From NCBI RefSeq assembly GCF_014207985.1, contig NZ_JACHMI010000001.1:9531001-9595000 (forward strand): a DNA stretch of 64,000 nucleotides, in the 5' to 3' direction. The translations under genes and the position numbers were made by a program. The DNA comes from Nonomuraea rubra (GTDB taxonomy: Bacteria; Actinomycetota; Actinomycetes; Streptosporangiales; Streptosporangiaceae). Under the pieces are notes generated by a model. That model saw only the letters and a program-made list of their open reading frames with translations. It was not told the DNA's origin and searched no databases. Shown here in pieces: positions 43,601 through 50,125 of the stretch. How positions within the stretch are numbered: the stretch's first letter is position 1; each line of letters opens with the position of its first letter.

Positions 43601-44613
43601 CCAACCGGTGGATGGAGTTCCGCGCGGGCGTGCGAGACCTCCTCGGCACCCGGCTGGAGCTGCGGCTCGGCGACCCGTTCGACTCCGAGATTGACCGCAG
43701 GGCCGCCGCGAACGTGCCGGAACGCGCCCCCGGCCGCGGGCTCACCCGCGAGTCGCTGCACTTCCTGGCCGCGCTGCCGCGCATCGACGGGCGCCAGGCC
43801 GTGGACGACCTGGCCGACGGCGTCTCCGCGCTGGTCCAGGCGGCGAAGGCGGCCTGGCACGACCACCCGGCGCCGCCCGTCCGCCTGCTGCCCGCGCTGC
43901 TGCCCGCGCACACGCTGCCCCCTCCCCCGCCGGACGGCACGCGTGTGCCCATCGGCATCGACGAGGCCGCGCTCGCGCCTGTCCTGCTGGACTTCGACGC
44001 CGACCCGCACTTCGTGGTGTTCGGCGACACCGAGAGCGGCAAGAGCAACCTGCTGAAGGTGATCGCCCGGGGCCTGGCCACCGGGCAGGCGCGGTTCGTC
44101 GTCATCGACTACCGGCGCTCGCTGCTCGACGCCACCGACACCGAGCACCGCGTCGGCTACGCCGCCTCCAGCGCCGCCGCCGCGACCCTGCTCAAGGGGG
44201 TGCACGAGGTGATGCAGGAACGGCTGCCGCCCCCCGACCTCACCTCCGAGCAGCTCAGGACCCGGAGCTGGTGGACCGGGCAGGACCTGTACGTGATCGT
44301 GGACGACTACGACCTCGTGGCCACCTCGGCCAACCCGCTGGCCGTGCTCGGCGACCTGCTGCCCCAGGCCCGCGACATCGGGCTGCACCTGGTGCTGGCG
44401 CGGGCCATGGGCGGCGCCGGGCGGAGCATGCTGGATCCGGTGGTGCGGCGGCTGAAGGAGCTGAACTCGCCTGCCGTCATGTTGTCGGGGCCGCGGGACG
44501 AGGGGCAGCTCTTCGGCAACGTACGGCCCCGGCCGCTGCCCGCCGGGCGGGGGCTCTACGTGGATCGGCGGTCGGGCGAACGGCTCATCCAGACCGCCTT
44601 CTCCGGGACGTGA
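40654..44613 (+). CDS. eccC: Type VII secretion ATPase EccC (three FtsK/SpoIIIE-type domains), 1319 aa
   Basis: Two membrane helices (about residues 40-85) precede three ATPase domains in one chain. Domain 1 has Walker A GATGSGKSELLRT near 486 and an intact Walker B FIVLDEFSEL. Domain 2 has GAPQTGKSTLLRT near 838 but LVVDGWSVL in place of an acidic pair. Domain 3 has GDTESGKSNLLKV near 1123 and VIVDDYDLV. Only domain 1 therefore looks fully catalytic, as is usual in EccC. Mycobacterial systems often split this protein; here it is fused. No clear ribosome site precedes ATG 40654. It drives substrate export. Confidence 0.95.
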   Translation: MGPVIVVRRPERRRPPEPPGGEVLLESPPEIPETVTGGGLTQLLTYLPMIAGAGAMALMFTGGSTGNPIMLVSGGLFAISMVGMSVGQLMRNAGERKNQLNGQRRDYYRYLEQVRKRVRQAAAQQHRAMTWNHPDPTALWSLAMTTRLWERRPRDDDFAQVRIATSAQRLALPMIPPETRPIEDLDPVTAGALRRFVRTHATVPGLPVALALHSFARIVLAGDPVAARDLVRAALAQAAVLHSPEELRISVCAGRERAAEWEPVKWLPHALHPTEEDGAGPVRLLVADLGELDELLGFELKDRPRFSKGLSDGAVPYHVVVLDGGTVPAGSQLGLDVIEGVTVIHLSGATPQAPSQLTLRLEVTPGELARVAEDELGKEVRTVLGRPDRMAQPAFAALARQLAPMRPATAGGGEDQRDVFATNTTLTDLLRIGDARQLSPRLTWQPRPVRNRLRVPIGLGADGRPVELDIKEAAQGGMGPHGLVVGATGSGKSELLRTLVLALAITHSSEVLNFVLVDFKGGATFLGLDALPHVSAVITNLADELPLVDRMHDALHGELVRRQELLRAAGNHASLRDYEQAREQGADLEPLPTLFIVLDEFSELLSAKPEFIELFVMIGRLGRSLGVHLLLASQRLEAGRLRGLDTHLSYRIGLRTFSAAESRAVLGVADAYSLPPEPGNAYLMFETTGMTRFKAAYVSGPHLARQPHAPAAPRGHRGKIVWYGAERVPAPPAAGPPPVVEDRGRQDTLLDIVVERLAGQGPEAHRIWLPPLKEPASLDRLLPRIEATPAHGLTAAGTAPERPGRLHAVAGVVDSPFDQRRDPYWLDLSGAAGNVAIVGAPQTGKSTLLRTLIASLALTHTPKEVQFYCLDFGGGTLSALSGLPHVGGVAVRLDADAVRRTVAEVRGVLERRERLFVEQGIDSMAGYRRLVASGGYEGDGWGDVFLVVDGWSVLRQEYEQLEGDLGDLVTRGLGFGVHVIGTANRWMEFRAGVRDLLGTRLELRLGDPFDSEIDRRAAANVPERAPGRGLTRESLHFLAALPRIDGRQAVDDLADGVSALVQAAKAAWHDHPAPPVRLLPALLPAHTLPPPPPDGTRVPIGIDEAALAPVLLDFDADPHFVVFGDTESGKSNLLKVIARGLATGQARFVVIDYRRSLLDATDTEHRVGYAASSAAAATLLKGVHEVMQERLPPPDLTSEQLRTRSWWTGQDLYVIVDDYDLVATSANPLAVLGDLLPQARDIGLHLVLARAMGGAGRSMLDPVVRRLKELNSPAVMLSGPRDEGQLFGNVRPRPLPAGRGLYVDRRSGERLIQTAFSGT

Positions 44614-44619
44614 GCGCGG

Positions 44620-45879
44620 TCACTCCACCACGGGGGTGCCGGGGTCGATCTCCGGGCGGAAGAAGTCGTCGGCGCTCCTCGCGGCGGCCGGGTGGCGGGT
44701 GCTCTGCGCGTCCTGGGGCGCGGCGCCGCCCCAGGGCATGAACGGCATTCCTCCGGTGCCGGGCGCGGCCGGCTCGGCCGCGGCCGTCAGCGGCCTGGTC
44801 CAGGAGCCGTCCACGACGGGGACGCTGCCCGGCCGCACGGACGGGCCGGGCCCCTGGGCGGCGCTGGTCGTGTACGGGTCGCGGATGGGGCTGACGACCG
44901 GGGCGGTCTCGGGCACCGTGGGGGTGCCGATCGGCTTGCCGGTGGGAGCCGGGCGGGTCGTCGAGGCGGGTGTAGGGGTGTTCGGTTGCGCGGCCGGGAC
45001 GGGCGTGAAGGCGTTGGGTCGGGCGGCCGGCCGGCCGGGTCCCGGGTAGGTGCCGGGGACGTTGCCCGGCGTGGTGCCGCTCGTCCCTGCCTGGCTCGGG
45101 GTGATGCTGCTGAGCTGCCCGGTCCCCGCTGTAACGGCCGGGGCCGGGGTGCCACTGGTCGGAGGCTGCTGCGCGGGCGGGCCGGCCTGCGCGGGGGTGC
45201 TCGCCTGCGGGCCGGGCTGCGTGGGTGGTGTCGCCGCCTCGTACCCGGACGACTGCGCCAGCCGGGTGGCGGACCGCGCCGGCACCGTGTCCTCGTACGG
45301 CAGGTCGCCACCCTGCACCGGCGTCGCAGCCCGCTCGGGCGGCGGCAGGTACGGCGCGGGCGAGGCGAGCCGGGCGTCCCACGGCAGCCGGTCGGGCAGC
45401 ATGGTGTGCGCGTGGTGGAAGGCGCCGTTGAGCCGGGTCATGAACTCCCTCGCCCTGCCGTCCCCGTTGTCGGGCGACCCCGACCCCATCGCGTAGTGGT
45501 TACGGGGCTCGGTCTCCTGCTCGAACCGTTCCTTGGCCGAGGCCAGCGCCTGGCTGACGGTCTCCAGCGAGGGCGGGACGAGGTTCACCGCGTCGCGCAG
45601 CGACTGCAGGTACGCCTGGAGCCGGTTCATCCTGGTGAGCATGGCCCTGGCCGACTCGCCGCCCCAGTTGCCGTCGGCCACGAGGCGGGCCGCGCTGTCG
45701 CCGAGCGTGGTGATCGCCGTGGTGAGGAGCCGAGCCGTGGCCTGGTACCCCTCCACGGCCGGGCCGAACTTCTCCGGGCCCGTCGCCATGATCTGCGCCT
45801 TGATGGCGTCGCGGCCACCGTACTGGGCCGGGTTCCCGCCTTGCAGGCAACCGTCCTTGATCTGTCGCGGTTCCGGCAC
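44620..45879 (-). CDS. PPE/WXG100-type putative secreted protein with Pro/Thr-rich tail, 419 aa
   Basis: The first 180 residues are helical, with GPAVEGYQATARLLTTAITT and DGNWGGESARAMLTRMNRL carrying a W-G-G turn like WXG proteins. The rest is a long disordered region rich in Pro, Thr, Gln and Ala. The C terminus is short and acidic (SADDFFRPEIDPGTPVVE). It is the last gene of the unit that begins with the two WXG100 genes. The layout fits an exported ESX substrate. GTG 45879 overlaps the previous stop by one base. Confidence 0.75.
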   Translation of the reverse strand: MPEPRQIKDGCLQGGNPAQYGGRDAIKAQIMATGPEKFGPAVEGYQATARLLTTAITTLGDSAARLVADGNWGGESARAMLTRMNRLQAYLQSLRDAVNLVPPSLETVSQALASAKERFEQETEPRNHYAMGSGSPDNGDGRAREFMTRLNGAFHHAHTMLPDRLPWDARLASPAPYLPPPERAATPVQGGDLPYEDTVPARSATRLAQSSGYEAATPPTQPGPQASTPAQAGPPAQQPPTSGTPAPAVTAGTGQLSSITPSQAGTSGTTPGNVPGTYPGPGRPAARPNAFTPVPAAQPNTPTPASTTRPAPTGKPIGTPTVPETAPVVSPIRDPYTTSAAQGPGPSVRPGSVPVVDGSWTRPLTAAAEPAAPGTGGMPFMPWGGAAPQDAQSTRHPAAARSADDFFRPEIDPGTPVVE

Positions 45880-46217
45880 TACGCACCCCGCGGGGCGCCG
45901 CCGGCGGCGCGCTGGTCGGCGTCCCGCACCGAGTTCGCGGTGGCGACCAGGTCGTCGATGACGCGCTGGACCTGCTCCGCCACGAACCGCACCGACTCGC
46001 CCGTGGCCTGCCTGGCCCGGCCGACGGTGTCGGCGTACTGCAGGGCGAGGTCCCACGTGCCGGCGGCGCCGTGGGGCAGGTCGGCCATCCGGTGGTGCAG
46101 CCCTTCGAGCTGCGGCAGCAGGTCCGTGGAGAGCCTGCTCGCCACGTCGTGGAGCGCCTCCGGCCTGCACCTCGTCTGGTCCCCGGCCGTGGCCGGGTCG
46201 ATCAGCGGCTCGTTCAC
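45879..46217 (-). CDS. EspC-like ESX-locus protein, 112 aa
   Basis: The helical protein contains CRPEALHDVASRLSTDLL and VRFVAEQVQRVIDDLVATAN. It has no WxG turn but the length and Ala/Val-rich amphipathic helices of EspC/DUF2580-type ESX partners. It lies 6 bp behind the second WXG100 gene and one base into the PPE-like gene. It may be the helical partner of the PPE-like protein. Confidence 0.7.
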   Translation of the reverse strand: MNEPLIDPATAGDQTRCRPEALHDVASRLSTDLLPQLEGLHHRMADLPHGAAGTWDLALQYADTVGRARQATGESVRFVAEQVQRVIDDLVATANSVRDADQRAAGGAPRGA

Positions 46218-46223
46218 GCCGGG

Positions 46224-46523
46224 TCAGGTGCCCCAGCGGCGGACGTTGGCGTTCTCCGCGTCCCGCATGATCTCGGTCGCGTCGTGCAGCGCGGGCCCGA
46301 AGCGCTGCATGGTGTCGCCCATGGTGACCACGGCCTCGTTCCACTGGCGCTTGGCGTCGAGATAGACGTCCTTGGCCGAGCCCTCCCAGGTCTCCAGGAT
46401 CTTCAGGTCGGCCTCGAGGTCGGTCAGCTCGCCGACCAGGTTGGCGTAGGCGCGGCCGAGCTCGGCCGCGATCTCGTCCATCTGGTCGAAATTCGCGAGA
46501 ATGATGTCGGGGTTGCCGGTCAT
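46224..46523 (-). CDS. WXG100 family protein (EsxA-like), 99 aa
   Basis: The canonical helix-turn-helix has TWEGSAKDVYLDAKRQW at the turn, about residues 45-61. LANFDQMDEIAAELGRAY forms helix 1 and VTMGDTMQRFGPALHDAT helix 2. Its size equals the family norm. It is encoded 31 bp behind the other WXG100 gene, and the two products presumably form the heterodimer recognised by EccC. Confidence 0.92.
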   Translation of the reverse strand: MTGNPDIILANFDQMDEIAAELGRAYANLVGELTDLEADLKILETWEGSAKDVYLDAKRQWNEAVVTMGDTMQRFGPALHDATEIMRDAENANVRRWGT

Positions 46524-46554
46524 GGTCAGCTCTCCTTCGCCGTCGGATGCCCGC

Positions 46555-46881
46555 TCAGAGCTTGCCGCCGTTGAGCGAGGCCCGCAGTTGCGCGGCGACG
46601 TCGTTGGCCTGGGTGTTCGACTCGGTGTACTGGATGCCGGTCGCCTCCAGCCTCTCGGCGATCAGGTCGAGTGCCTGGATGACCTTCGTGAACTGCGGCG
46701 TCCACTCGTTGAGCACCTGCGTGTAGACGGTCGCGGCCTCGCCCTGCCAGGCGGCGCCGAGCGTCGCGGGGATCTGGTTGAGCCGGTTGCGGATCTGCTC
46801 GATGTTCCCGACGGCGAGCTGCGCCCGTTCCGCGGCGCTGTGCTGGCTGCCTTCGGCGTACGTCGTCGGCTGGACTGCCAC
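46555..46881 (-). CDS. WXG100 family protein (EsxB-like), 108 aa
   Basis: The turn motif is AWQGEAATVYTQVLNEW (about residues 44-60), between helices IRNRLNQIPATLG and VIQALDLIAERLEATG. It is first in the four-gene substrate unit. The recurrent AT-rich element lies about 92 bp upstream, overlapping the end of mycP. A start-proximal ribosome site GAGAGGTG is present. Confidence 0.92.
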   Translation of the reverse strand: MAVQPTTYAEGSQHSAAERAQLAVGNIEQIRNRLNQIPATLGAAWQGEAATVYTQVLNEWTPQFTKVIQALDLIAERLEATGIQYTESNTQANDVAAQLRASLNGGKL

Positions 46882-46972
46882 GGTTCACCTCTCGGATCTC
46901 ATGAACCCGAATTCGGCCGGGTTTCCGTTCGTCGCCGGATCAAGGTAAGCGGCCTCCGGCGGCCGGATCCAC

Positions 46973-46997
46973 GATTTCAACTTTCCTGTAAATGTCG
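46973..46997 (-). promoter_or_regulatory. Recurrent ESX-locus AT-rich element, copy upstream of the WXG100 unit
   Basis: Minus strand CATTTACAGGAAAGTTGAAA aligns with the copy at 57753, sharing CATTT.CAGG and TTGAA. It overlaps the last codons of mycP and would serve the WXG100 operon. Confidence 0.45.
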
Positions 46998-48107
46998 CGC
47001 CCGCCGCCTGCGGCCTCTGGGCAACGTCAGCCCCAGGAACACGACCAGCGCCGTGACGCCCGCGGCCCCCGCGGTGATCGCTATGGCGAGGCCGCGCCGG
47101 CGTTCGTCCGGGACCGGCGCACGGGCCAGGACGACCGGCGGCGCGGCGGCCCGGCTCTCCGCCGCCGCCGGGAGCACCGAGGTGACGGCCTGCAGGGGGT
47201 TGACCAGCCCGGCCCCCGTGCCGGCCGCGCCTCCGCCCTCGGCCGTCCGCTCCAGCCTCCGCTTGACCTGCCAGTGGTCGAGCTCCGGGTGCCTGGCCCT
47301 GACCAGCGCGGCCACGCCCGAGACGAACGGGGCGGCGAAGCTCGTGCCGTCCAGCCCCGTACGGTAGCCGCCGCCCGTCCACGCGCTCGTGACCCCGGCG
47401 CCCGGCGCGGTCACCGAGATGCGGGTCGCGGTGTTGGAGAAGTCCGGCTTCCTGCCGTCGGGCGAGGCCGCGCCGACCGCGATCACGCCCGGGTACTGCG
47501 CCGGGTAGGCGGGCGTGACCGCGCCGTCGTCCTGCTTGACGTTGCCGGCCGCCGCCACGATGACCGCGTCCTTGCGCTGCGCGTACGTCACCGCCGACTT
47601 CAGCACCGGGGCGTCGTGGGCCTGCACGGACACGTTGATCACCTCGGCCCCCAGGTCGGCCGCCCGCCTGATGCCCTCGGCCAGCCGCGTCACGTCGCCC
47701 GACTGCCCCGCGGTCTGCTTGACCGACACGATCGCGGCCTCCGGCGCGACGCCCAGCACGGGCACGCCGCGCGAGGTGAGGTCCCGCCCGGCGATGATCC
47801 CGGCGACCGCGGTGCCGTGGCCCACGCAGTCGCGCGGGCCCGTGCCCGTGAGGTCCACCTGCCGGGCGACCGCGCCGGCGAGCTGGGGGTGCCCGGCGTC
47901 CACGCCGCTGTCCACGACGGCGACCGTCACGCCCTCGCCCCTGGTCAGCCGCCACACCTGCTGGAAGCGCAGCCGCTCCTGCGGCCACGGCGTGCCGGTG
48001 ACCTCCGCGACGCCGGGCTCGGGATCGCAGGTGACCGTGCGGGTGGGGGCGGGGGTGGGCGTCAGGGCGAGGAGAACGGCCGCGGCGCCGTACCAGGTGA
48101 AGGGCAC
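46977..48107 (-). CDS. mycP: Mycosin, type VII secretion-associated subtilisin-like serine protease (MycP)
   Basis: An N-terminal hydrophobic segment (WYGAAAVLLALTPTPAPT) is followed by an S8 domain with the full triad: Asp66 in VAVVDSGVDAGHP, His98 in DCVGHGTAVAG and Ser256 in LDGTSFAAPF. A C-terminal membrane helix AIAITAGAAGVTALVVFLGL and a basic tail complete the mycosin layout. It anchors and stabilises the ESX membrane complex and processes some substrates. I start at GTG 48107 because the frame upstream enters the divergent promoter. A ribosome site is not obvious. Confidence 0.9.
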   Translation of the reverse strand: MPFTWYGAAAVLLALTPTPAPTRTVTCDPEPGVAEVTGTPWPQERLRFQQVWRLTRGEGVTVAVVDSGVDAGHPQLAGAVARQVDLTGTGPRDCVGHGTAVAGIIAGRDLTSRGVPVLGVAPEAAIVSVKQTAGQSGDVTRLAEGIRRAADLGAEVINVSVQAHDAPVLKSAVTYAQRKDAVIVAAAGNVKQDDGAVTPAYPAQYPGVIAVGAASPDGRKPDFSNTATRISVTAPGAGVTSAWTGGGYRTGLDGTSFAAPFVSGVAALVRARHPELDHWQVKRRLERTAEGGGAAGTGAGLVNPLQAVTSVLPAAAESRAAAPPVVLARAPVPDERRRGLAIAITAGAAGVTALVVFLGLTLPRGRRRRARHLQES

Positions 48108-48144
48108 GGCACGAAGTCTGCCGACCTTTCCGATTCGTACGGCT

Positions 48145-48169
48145 CTCTTAGAAATATCTTGAAATGAGG
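48145..48169 (-). promoter_or_regulatory. Recurrent ESX-locus AT-rich element, copy at mycP and the divergent unit
   Basis: Minus strand CATTTCAAGATATTTCTAAG lies about 40-60 bp upstream of mycP and 70 bp before the rightward gene at 48239. It aligns over about 25 bp with the copy at 57753. Confidence 0.45.
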
Positions 48170-48238
48170 CCCACGGTCGGCAGGGCGGCGGGTAGGCAGG
48201 TGTCGGCATGTCCATCGACGTGGACGCGGAGAGTGAGC

Positions 48239-48859
48239 ATGACGGGGATTCCCACGGCCGAGGGCGGCGACGTCCACGGCAACCCCAGGCCCGGCCTCGG
48301 ATACGCGGAGGAGTACCGGGAGACGGAGACCGAGATCGTCGGCAAGGACGTCGTCACCGGGCCCAAGGACCCCACCCTCGAGGACGCGTACGCCGAGCAC
48401 GTCCACGACCACCGCAACGGGGGCTACCCCGGCACGCCTCCCGCCCCGCCGACGCAGGCACAGCAGGATCGGCTGCTCGCCGAGAACCACGTGGACCCGG
48501 GCACCGCGAAGAAGACGTCCTTCGTCAAGCTGGCCGAGTACGAGGACGCGAGCGGCAGGCCCCTCCCGTCGTCCCCGGTGGAGCGGCTGCGCCAGAACCT
48601 CGCGTTCCTCCAGGGCGAGGCGGGCGGGCAGAGCCTCAAGCTCCGCCTCCGCAACACCGCGCTCGACGAGAACGACCTCGGCAAGTGGGAGGCCGCCACG
48701 CAGCTGAAGGCCACCACCGACCAGGCCCGCACCACGCTGGACGCGGCCGTCGACCGCGTCTACGGCGTGTACGCGGCCGTGGTCGACGCCCTGGCCGCCA
48801 CCGTCGAGACCGCGAAGTCCGCCGACCGGAGCGCCGCCGGCAGCGTCAAGAAGGTCTGA
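48239..48859 (+). CDS. ESX-locus hypothetical protein, 206 aa
   Basis: I do not recognise the family. The first 110 residues are hydrophilic and probably disordered (GLGYAEEYRETETEIVGKD, YPGTPPAPPTQAQQ). Residues about 110-200 are helical (LRQNLAFLQGEAGGQSLKLR, QLKATTDQARTTLDAAVDRV), like a single long ESX-type hairpin. GGAGAG precedes ATG 48239. One base separates its stop from the next start, so it is coupled to the Pro-rich ESX protein and pseudokinase genes that follow. Confidence 0.7.
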   Translation: MTGIPTAEGGDVHGNPRPGLGYAEEYRETETEIVGKDVVTGPKDPTLEDAYAEHVHDHRNGGYPGTPPAPPTQAQQDRLLAENHVDPGTAKKTSFVKLAEYEDASGRPLPSSPVERLRQNLAFLQGEAGGQSLKLRLRNTALDENDLGKWEAATQLKATTDQARTTLDAAVDRVYGVYAAVVDALAATVETAKSADRSAAGSVKKV

Positions 48860-48860
48860 G

Positions 48861-50087
48861 ATGACGGGCTACTGGGGCCAGGGGCTCAGGAGCGAGACCG
48901 AGCCCAGGATCGACGGCACGCAGGCGACGACCGGCGGCTCGGGCACGGTGGACGAGGTCTCCGCCCTCATCCAGGGCACGAACCCCGCCAGGATCGCCGA
49001 CGCGGGCCACAGGTACCGCGAGATCGCCGAGCTGTGCCGGGAGTCGGTGGAGACGCTGCGCCGGGAGGCCGACCGCATCGCGCAGACCCTCGGCGGCGAG
49101 TACCTGGAGCAGGCCTTCGAGAAGATCGGGGAGCTGCAGCGGGACCTCGCCCGCATCAGCTTCGCCGCCGACGGGCTGAGCCGGCCGCTCATCTGGTACG
49201 GGGAACAGGTCCTGCCCTGGTTCCAGAACAACGTGCCCAGGACGGGCGAGTGGTTCGGCGAGCGCACGTTCCTCAACGACCTGGACGACTGGATCGGCGA
49301 CAACATCGGGCAGACGGACACGAACGCCCACGCCCTGGCCAGGCACCACCTGCAGCAGCTCAACCGCTTCATCGTGGACGTGTACCACGCCGTCCCCGAC
49401 TACCTGGAGCAGCGCGCGACGGCGCCGCAGGCGGGGACGACGGGCGTGCCGCTCCCGCAGCCGGGCCTGCCCGGGCTGTCGTCCGGTGGGCCGGCGGGTG
49501 CGCCGACGGGCAATCCGTACGCGGGCGCCGGCCTGGAGTCGCCGTACGGGCAGACCCCGGGTCTCAGCGGCGGCCCCACCCCCTCCGCACCGGACATCCC
49601 CGGCCTCCAGAACCCGTCACCGCAGGACCCGTCACTCCAGAACCCCGCCACGCCCGGCCCCTCCCCTGACCTCCCTGGCACGGCCCAGAACCCCACACAG
49701 CAGAACCCCTCGCTCCCGAACCCCTCGCTCGGCACGCCTGCTCCGAACACGCCGAACCTCTCCCAGCCCCCACCCACCACGACCCTGTCCAGCGCCCCCC
49801 AGCTGACTCCGTCCAACATCCCGGTCACGAGCGTGCCCCAGCCGCCCGCCACGAGCGGCGGCCCCGGCATCTCCCCCGGAAGCGCCCAGGTCACGCCGTT
49901 CACCGGCAACCCGCCCGGCGTGGCGAGCACCTCCGGCATGGGCCCGGCCGGCACGCCGATGGGCATGTACCCGCCGGGCACCGGGCCCGCCGGGCAGGAT
50001 CGCGAGCGGGAGCGGGTCCCGCTGCCCCTGGTGGAGCACGACGCGTTCGCCGGCGATGACCTGGGCGGCGAGTCCGTGATCGCATGA
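48861..50087 (+). CDS. PPE-like ESX protein with Asn-Pro-Ser-rich tail, 408 aa
   Basis: Residues about 25-185 are helical, with DAGHRYREIAELCRESVETL and a WF/WFGERTF region, resembling WXG/PPE-type helical bundles. From about 195 the chain is low complexity. Units such as QNPS, QDPSLQNP and LPNPSLGTP recur, followed by Pro/Thr/Gly-rich sequence. It ends in GGESVIA, whose codons are the first unit of a 14-bp tandem repeat leading into the pseudokinase gene. It is probably exported or surface-exposed. Function is unknown. Confidence 0.72.
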   Translation: MTGYWGQGLRSETEPRIDGTQATTGGSGTVDEVSALIQGTNPARIADAGHRYREIAELCRESVETLRREADRIAQTLGGEYLEQAFEKIGELQRDLARISFAADGLSRPLIWYGEQVLPWFQNNVPRTGEWFGERTFLNDLDDWIGDNIGQTDTNAHALARHHLQQLNRFIVDVYHAVPDYLEQRATAPQAGTTGVPLPQPGLPGLSSGGPAGAPTGNPYAGAGLESPYGQTPGLSGGPTPSAPDIPGLQNPSPQDPSLQNPATPGPSPDLPGTAQNPTQQNPSLPNPSLGTPAPNTPNLSQPPPTTTLSSAPQLTPSNIPVTSVPQPPATSGGPGISPGSAQVTPFTGNPPGVASTSGMGPAGTPMGMYPPGTGPAGQDRERERVPLPLVEHDAFAGDDLGGESVIA

Positions 50088-50125
50088 CGGTGATCGCATG
50101 ACGGTGATCGCATGACGGTGATCGC
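50076..50125 (+). repeat. 14-bp tandem repeat (3.6 copies) creating a relay of overlapping ATGA start/stop sites
   Basis: The unit GTGATCGCATGACG occurs at 50076, 50090 and 50104, with a partial fourth copy. Each unit contains ATGA. The first ATGA couples to the upstream gene's stop. Translation from 50084 or 50098 gives only Met-Thr-Val-Ile-Ala before stopping at the next ATGA, and the third ATG (50112) opens the pseudokinase frame. Confidence 0.92.
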
